This document shows positions 57,868-64,000 of a stretch of 64,000 nt of DNA, in pieces; within the stretch, counting starts at the first letter, position 1; every line of letters begins with the position of its first letter. The DNA comes from Platycnemis pennipes (lineage: Eukaryota; Arthropoda; Insecta; Odonata; Platycnemididae). The stretch spans positions 20,415,805 to 20,479,804 of the forward strand of contig OW121856.1 in assembly GCA_933228895.1 (NCBI GenBank), read 5' to 3'. The position numbers were made by a program, and so were the translations under genes. A model generated the notes under the pieces. It saw only the letters and a list, made by a program, of their open reading frames with translations, was not told the DNA's origin and did no database searches.

Positions 57868-60406
57868 CACTGTTCTGCAAAAAAAAAGTTCAAAAAATGC
57901 TCGGCTACAATTTAGGGAGTTTCTGGCTAATTTGGGGTCGCTGAATCTGAAAATGACCTCCGTTTTTTTCTATCACCCTCCATTTTTACGAGCAACCCCT
58001 AAATTGGGGAAACCAACCCCGTATCTAAACTTATCGCTTTTCAAGGGACTTTTACTAATGTTATCTGCTTCTGATTCAAAAAACTGACGTTTTGAGGCTA
58101 TCAGGGTCATGAAAGAGACAAACTTGACTGGGGTTGAAAATATTTAGGGGGTGAAAATCGAAAAAAACCTTAAAAAACCATTGACATAACCATTTTTCTT
58201 CGCTTTTTATTGCATATGATATGGTAGCTAATAGAAAAGTTTTTAAGGGATGAATACACTGTTCACCCCCCCCCCCTTTTGTAAAGGATTAATATTACAT
58301 AAAATATAAGAGGGGAAGGTGGGGTATAGGAGGTGGTATAAAGAGCTGCCTCAAAAATCTGGATACAAAAATTAAATTGTTTATAGATTACGTACTTGTG
58401 AAGTAAGAAAACAATTCAGTGATTTTTTCCAAGTAAAAATCCTCAAAGCAATGTAAAAAAATAGTGAAGCTGTATAATTTTACCTAATGGTTTGTTCGTT
58501 TCCTTTTGTACTGCTCCTCTGGAACTTCTCTGATGATGCGTGCCCAACAGAAATCTCCCAACATACTCGGTGTCCATTTGCCAGCGTACCTTTTTTCCAT
58601 GTTCGCGATTTCTTGATGGAAGCGTTCGCCCTGCTCGTCTGACACTTTGCCACGGTTTGCTGGAAGGTAGTCTAAATGAGAGTGCAAGAAGTGGACCTTC
58701 AGTGACATATTACATCCAAGTGACTCATATGAAGACAGAAGTTCTTGAACTTGTTTTCGATAGTCGGCTGATCTGTTGTTACCCAAAAAATTGTAACAGA
58801 CGTTGGAGAATGCCAGCCATGCTCTTTTTGCTTTTCTACCTAAACTTTGAACAAAGGTTTCGTCGTTAAAGAGTTTTTTGATTTGAGGCCCCACGAATAC
58901 ACCTTTCAATTTCGCGTCACTGATCATCGGAAATTTCGTTTTCAAGTATTCAAATCCTTTCCCTTCTTTATTCATAGCTTTCACAAATTCCTTAAAGAGG
59001 CCTTTATTTTAGATGGAGGGGAGGAATAAGGATTTTACTTGGATCCACTAAAGCCTTGTTAGAGATATTTTTTTCCCCGATCACATGACTTTCACGCAAG
59101 GGCCAGTCTTTTTGCTTGTAATGTTTCGCGTATGCTCTGCTGTCCCATTCGCAAATAAAACGGATGTTTTGTGTAGCCTCCTTGTAATCCTTCAATAATA
59201 GCTACAACTTTCAAATCTGCACAAATATACCATTGGTGCCTTACGTAATTGATTTTTTCCAGAGCTCTTTCCAAATTTTCGTATGTTTCCTTTAAAACAG
59301 TGGCATATCCAACAGGAACCGAAGGTAAATCGTGGCCGTTGTTCAGTAAAACAACCTTTAAACTTGTCTTCGACGAGTCGATGAATAGCCTCCATTGATC
59401 TGGATCATACGTAATTTCTAATTCTCTCATCTCCTTCAATATCAGTGCAGTAAATCAGATCATAATTTTCACCATCCGTTGAAAAAAATGGAGTGAGGGT
59501 TGACTGTCTGCCTCTGTAATAAGAAACATTCACACCATCGGCCAAAAGATTCCACTGCTGTAAACGCGAGCCAAGAAGTTGTGCTTTACACTTTGGTAAA
59601 TCTAAATCTCGTATTAGATCAATTAGCTTCTCTTGTGTTATTGGATGAGGTGCCCTTTTTTGACTAGTCTGGGGTTCTTCCACATCAGGGCTGTAATCTT
59701 CATCTCGGCGGCTAGGACCTGGTTCCACTTCCGGTATAGCTTCGTTCATTAAGACATCAGAATCATCGAGGGTGTATGTAGCTGGAGCTTTAGGGATAGG
59801 AAGAGCATCACTATGCTTCACCGGGCGAATTGCTGACGGTACATTCGGATAAATCATTTGAGCTTTGTTTTTTTTTTTTTTTGAAAACCACATAGTGTCG
59901 GTTTGGCAAAAATAGCAATCCGTTACCGCTCTTTATACCACCTCCTATACCCCACCTTCCCCTCTTATATTTTATGTAATATTAATCCTTTACAAAAGGG
60001 GGGGGGGGTGAACAGTGTATTCATCCCTTAAAAACTTTTCTATTAGCTACCATATCATATGCAATAAAAAGCGAAGAAAAATGGTTATGTCAATGGTTTT
60101 TTAAGGTTTTTTTCGATTTTCACCCCCTAAATATTTTCAACCCCAGTCAAGTTTGTCTCTTTCATGACCCTGATAGCCTCAAAACGTCAGTTTTTTGAAT
60201 CAGAAGCAGATAACATTAGTAAAAGTCCCTTGAAAAGCGATAAGTTTAGATACGGGGTTGGTTTCCCCAATTTAGGGGTTGCTCGTAAAAATGGAGGGTG
60301 ATAGAAAAAAACGGAGGTCATTTTCAGATTCAGCGACCCCAAATTAGCCAGAAACTCCCTAAATTGTATCCGAGCATTTTTTGAACTTTTTTTTTGCAGA
60401 ACAGTG
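57868..60406 (-). mobile_element. 2,539-bp DNA transposon with 479-bp TIRs
   Basis: Ends CACTGTTCTGC and GCAGAACAGTG, flanked by TAA on both sides (57865-57867, 60407-60409). TIRs 57868-58346 and 59928-60406 are the same length and almost identical by eye (one c/a difference noticed near the outer end), including an 11-base C or G run. CACTG termini and a 3-bp TSD suit the CMC (CACTA-like) superfamily; this is inference. Carries a decayed transposase gene on the minus strand and sits inside the 56.8-61.5 kb element. Confidence 0.8.
58484..59893 (-). pseudogene. transposase-like gene with at least three frameshifts
   Basis: Minus-strand order: codons from 59893 read MWFSKKKKNK (lysines from a T run), an acidic middle (DDSDVLMNEAIPEVEPGPSR), QLLGSRLQQWNLL, NVSYYRGRQ and YCTDIEG. 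A shift near 59430 leads to LEITYDPDQWRLFIDSSKTS, NYVRHQWYICADLK and IEGLQGGYTKHPF. A shift near 59165 leads to ICEWDSRAYAKHYKQKDWPL and KILIPPLHLK. A shift near 59005 leads to FVKAMNKEGKGFEYLKTKFP, FLGNNRSADY, MSLKVHFLHSHLDYLP, SDEQGERFHQEIANMEKRY and a stop at 58484. I recall similar uncharacterised proteins being widespread in invertebrate genomes; transposase function is inferred from position between TIRs. Joined length about 460 residues. Confidence 0.7.
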
Positions 60407-61477
60407 TAATCCTTTTCATCTCATTGTGTATTTACAACGTCTCCATTGGGTCGTTCTTAATTGTAAATATATTAATAACTTTAGTTACCCTGGAGTGTAA
60501 ACGATTTTTATTTTGCTTGCATTGTAAACAAACAACAGTGATTTCATGAAAATACCGGTACAGAAACGAAATTGCCGAACGTGAGCAGCTGTGTGTCACT
60601 TAATAATCCTGAAGGGTACAGAAACCGCAATCATTTCCATTCTATTAATTTGCAAATTGTATAATTATGAAACTATTGATCTTTTATGATGATAAGTACG
60701 ATTTTCGTGCGAGTACCCTAGCCTCCGTAGCAAAACGTATTTAATGTTTATCAACATTGTTTATGAAGATGATAAAGTAATTAATATAAGTTCTACCACT
60801 TAAGATTTGTGATAATCGGATGAATATAATGAATGTGGTTGCTTACCCCAGAGCGGAGCATTAGGTACCAATTCATCATTAATAAACTCGTATTTATATA
60901 CCATTAATAACCACCACATGAATATTGATAATGAGTACGTTTTCAACGAAGGCCCTTTTCTCTGGCATGCTTTTTAACGTAAAAAATCCACGGAGAAGTT
61001 CATATTTCGTATTTATAGCTAAGGATTTTAATCAACTACAGGCGAAAACAATTTTACGACGAGTTTGGCTGTTTCATATGCAAATGTAAGCAGGAGAGTT
61101 ACCTCAGTTAATGATGTTTGCTCGAAAGATACATTGATCTGGATGAATACGCGAATTTTCCAAGCAGGATAATAAATAATTCATTTATAATTTTATACAT
61201 TAATATCAGCTGTTCGCTGGCCATTGTGAGAGGCGTAAAGTTGGCCGTAAATCTATCCCAAACTGTCCCAGAAAATGTAAACATCGCTTGCTATTGGCTG
61301 CCGGAATTTTTGTTTTCTGATCTTTACGGTTCTCATACCGGAAGGGGCGGGTACAATTATTCCACCTCAGAACTGGGCAATTTATTCCCCACCTCGATTC
61401 AGAATACCAGATCGGGGAATAATGACCTGTGGAATAGCGCGGCCTTATAATAGCGACCCCGATTCAGAATACCAGCC

Positions 61478-61859
61478 TAGGTCTTTGTAGCTTTCGTTGT
61501 AGTTGCCTGGACGTGAAGGTCAAAGTGATTTAATACATTGTTGGTGTTCGATAGTTCGGTAGTATATTTTTGCTATTAAATTTCACATATAAGCCACTCC
61601 TTGTAATTATAGAGGCATGTTATATTAAATGCAATGGTGACGCAATTACTGAATGTTACGTGCACAGTGGCAAGAGTTTCTCTATAAATGGGTAAATGCC
61701 ACCTATTCCATCTGGAACCGAAGTTACAAGCAGTTCGCCATCTAATAGTAATTTGATGTTAGGTGTTGCAATACGGCAAGGGATCAACAACTGAGCATTT
61801 ATGCAACCGAGGGAAATTGGGTATTTCGTAAGAGGTAGAACATTATGTGTAAGTTTACA
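61478..61859. other. no recognisable feature
   Basis: AT-rich, nothing recognised. Confidence 0.45.
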
Positions 61860-62098
61860 GAATAATGGAAGGATGGAGAGAAAGCCGACGTCGACATTGG
61901 CCTGCTATAAGCGGAAGTCGCCCAGTTACGTTCAATGAGACCGAAGAATACTTGATATCTCCTTCATAGAGCTTTAGAGTAGAAACCTTTCGTGAAAACT
62001 GAATTTTTCATGCCACTGAAAAATCTGGACTGCCAGGATCCGAACCTCTTTGTATTGGTGGCGAGGATTCCAGCCAACACATCCACCCTTATTTAGGC
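61860..62098 (-). mobile_element. tRNA-derived SINE (family B)
   Basis: Antisense body (ggatggagagaaagccgacg, cattggcctgctataagcgg, gacc-like block) and head near 62035-62095 (ccaggatccgaacctctttg is the complement of a B-box). More diverged than the 52 kb copy. Confidence 0.6.
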
Positions 62099-62709
62099 TC
62101 CCCGATGTTTTTCGCTCAATTGATAATTAATTATACTCCGACAAATATGGTGGCGAGTATCTTATTGATTGAGAGGAGTGAAACACCTATGAAATCGATA
62201 CTTCACGCAGTTTCGTTAAATCATAAGATCACATTCCATAACATCTGTCTAAAATCTCATTGCTCGAATTTTATTTACAGCTCAGAGGAAAACATGCGTG
62301 GCAGAATTATATCAGCGAACTCTCTACATAGTCTTCGTTTTTAAATATCGCCTACTTGACTTGATGTACTCTGAAATCGAACTTTAAGAGTCTCTCTTCC
62401 TACTTAGTGCCACCTTTGGTCTTGGTGACCGTGGTGATACTAAACATGACGCGCTTGAGCGTTTTGTGATGTTTAACCTGCTGGTAGTAATCAATCGCCA
62501 TACGACTTAATTTATTATTTTGCTGATTTCACTTGTTTATAGTTGCATAAAAATGATTTCACTGCTTACAACGGTATCTAACGTGTGCATACCTTGAATT
62601 CATCAGGTGTTCGTAGTCTTAGGCTTTGAATGATATAGTTCTTTTAGCACGACATTATTAATTGTTTACAAGTACTGATTTTAGTTTCAGTGACGAATGA
62701 TTGTAGCCG
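62099..62709. other. no recognisable feature
   Basis: AT-rich; nothing recognised. Confidence 0.45.
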
Positions 62710-62710
62710 A

Positions 62711-62935
62711 ATTTCCTCAGAGAAAACAACTTGGCCGGGGCTCGAACTCAGAATCCTTTGGTTTCCGGCCAGATTTCCGAACTAGCAGCGAATACCTCAG
62801 CGGAGTCACTCGAATTCTTCTATTGTACACCCAATTACAGAGTTTCCACAGAGAAAAAATGAGGAGAACGAAGCCTTGGTAGCCTAATTGGCACAGTATT
62901 AAAATCCGAATTCGAGTCCGGCCCAAGTCTTGAAT
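62711..62935. repeat. two tRNA-like units in opposite orientation with ttccacagagaaa motifs
   Basis: tttcctcagagaaaa (62712) is followed by a minus-strand tRNA-like unit (its B-box complement is ggggctcgaact). gtttccacagagaaaa (62842) is followed by a plus-strand unit, GCCTTGGTAGCCTAATTGG then ccgaattcgagtccgg (62873-62925). The second begins like the unit at 22.5 kb. Neither folds well enough by eye to be a working tRNA. Same repeat family as 22521-22632. Confidence 0.5.
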
Positions 62936-64000
62936 CTCTCGTTACGAACCGAATAAGTATTGACATTTTTGCTACCAAAGACAACTTCGTAGGCCTATTA
63001 ACTACTTTAGACCTAATAAATAATCATAGAGCGTGTCTTTAAATTATGCGTTAACAACTCACCGAAATATCTTCGTTTCGATCATACCGCTTGTTCTGCA
63101 GCTATCTCCGCGACGGAAACCAAAATAAAACAAATGCCTACGCGAACGCAACAATATCCATGATACACATCTGCACGTAAGTGAGCTAAGAAAGTTTGAG
63201 CTGTTTCGTAGATATTGTTTTTATAGATAGGAGAAAAAAGGTATTAATATTAGGATATTTGAGTTACCTTTCCATATTTAAAGGTACTTGTTCAAAAGTG
63301 GAAATGAATGAATATGCTACTGGATATTTAATGGGCTTTCATAGCATCCTAATAATTTTCTTTACATTATATGTAGATATTTTATGGGATATACAGAATG
63401 CTGTGTTTGAAAAACGCATTGGGATCAGAGAGGCAATGGTGTTTTGTAATATGTATGTTTAAATACTTAACAAACAATGATGAATGACAGACCAAATAAG
63501 TCAGGAAAACAGAGTTCGATTATGTTAGGGGTGGAGTCTTGGGCATTACAACGAGTTTTATGCTTTAGATTTCCCCTTGCATTTTCCTCAACTTTGTTTA
63601 CAGAGGGCAGTTGAATATCATCCTATGTCAATTTATATCTTTTGTAAATATTTCGGCGCCCTCATTCTCACAATGCTCCTCATAACAACAGAAAATGTCT
63701 TAAGGCCACCATATTAGTATGCCAGAACCAACCTAAATGATAAGAACTTCTTCGTTTTGCCGTAAAATTCTCTTCGTTTTTCCCAATTCGTTGCAAGCGA
63801 AGGAAAACATTCGTGAGGAATGTTTTCGAGGTGAACGCTTGTGAGTAAACGAAGAACTTGAAACGTATTTCATCGACATAGTGACAAATTTAATTCCGTA
63901 TTGGGTAACAAAAGCTTTATGACTCGGGCTGCTGGCCAAAGTGAATTTTTTCTCTGTGGATATTCTTCCATAGTGCATTGCAGTCGATGACTCCGCTAAG
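62936..64000. other. no recognisable feature
   Basis: Frames 63196-63462 and 63733-63978 have no known domain. AT-rich; no repeat family recognised up to the window end. Confidence 0.45.

Larger units (their letters stand above)
56834..61477. mobile_element. large inverted-repeat element with TATTCTGAA subterminal motifs, hosting a second element
   Basis: The left end gggctgctattctgaac and the complement of the right end ggctggtattctgaatc match. Each subterminal zone repeats the motif: left at 56841, 56931, 57001 and (gattctgaa) near 57049; right, inverted, at 61398 and 61463. Both zones also share tattccccgat and aaggccg pieces. Flanks tta / cta could be a degraded 3-bp duplication. Without the nested element it would be about 2.1 kb. 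I recognise no transposase in its own DNA, so the superfamily is unknown (Harbinger-like termini are a guess). Confidence 0.6.

Overview
The window looks like non-genic, repeat-filled DNA from an invertebrate nuclear genome, most likely an arthropod and probably an insect. It is AT-rich. I found no host protein-coding gene, rRNA or convincing functional tRNA. Nearly every open frame is short, and the coding signals I can recognise all belong to transposable elements. The evidence is decayed non-LTR retrotransposon tails (FFPRTIR-type and RFADD/GSEAWT-type), two Penelope-like elements, tRNA-derived SINEs and many small inverted-repeat DNA elements. I cannot name the species from sequence alone.

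Layout. 1-13.5 kb: fragments of two LINE families, here called D (ends in gtagatgtag repeats) and R (ends in gatgatgat repeats), with two SINE families, a TA-flanked MITE, a hAT-like MITE and a 50-bp micro-element. 13.5-22.5 kb: mostly featureless apart from a piggyBac-like hairpin element and LINE scraps. 22.5-31.8 kb: dense LINE and SINE copies with a tRNA-like hairpin, a hAT-like MITE, a 297-bp TIR element and a tiny palindromic MITE. 33.5-36.5 kb: two different Penelope-like elements head to tail, both encoding RT and GIY-YIG domains and both broken. 36.5-56.8 kb: long quiet stretches with scattered LINE D, LINE R and SINE copies and one GC-rich block near 38.5-39.1 kb. 56.8-61.5 kb: a large inverted-repeat element with TATTCTGAA subterminal motifs that carries a second, 2.54-kb element (CACTG termini, 479-bp near-identical TIRs, broken transposase). 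61.5-64 kb: a SINE and a pair of tRNA-like repeats.

The informative biology is the layering. Several insertions can be proved internally because the host repeat reads continuously across the insertion and a target-site duplication is visible: SINE in LINE D (11.6 kb), hAT-like MITE in LINE R (23.5 kb), LINE R in LINE D (43.7 kb), MITEs in LINE D (9.0 and 27.4 kb). This gives a relative order of activity in which LINE D is old and the MITEs, SINE and LINE R insertions are younger. The most unusual structures are a roughly 90-bp internal inversion inside the first Penelope-like element, its hammerhead-like 3' motif, and the nested 57-60 kb element whose terminal repeats are far better preserved than its gene.
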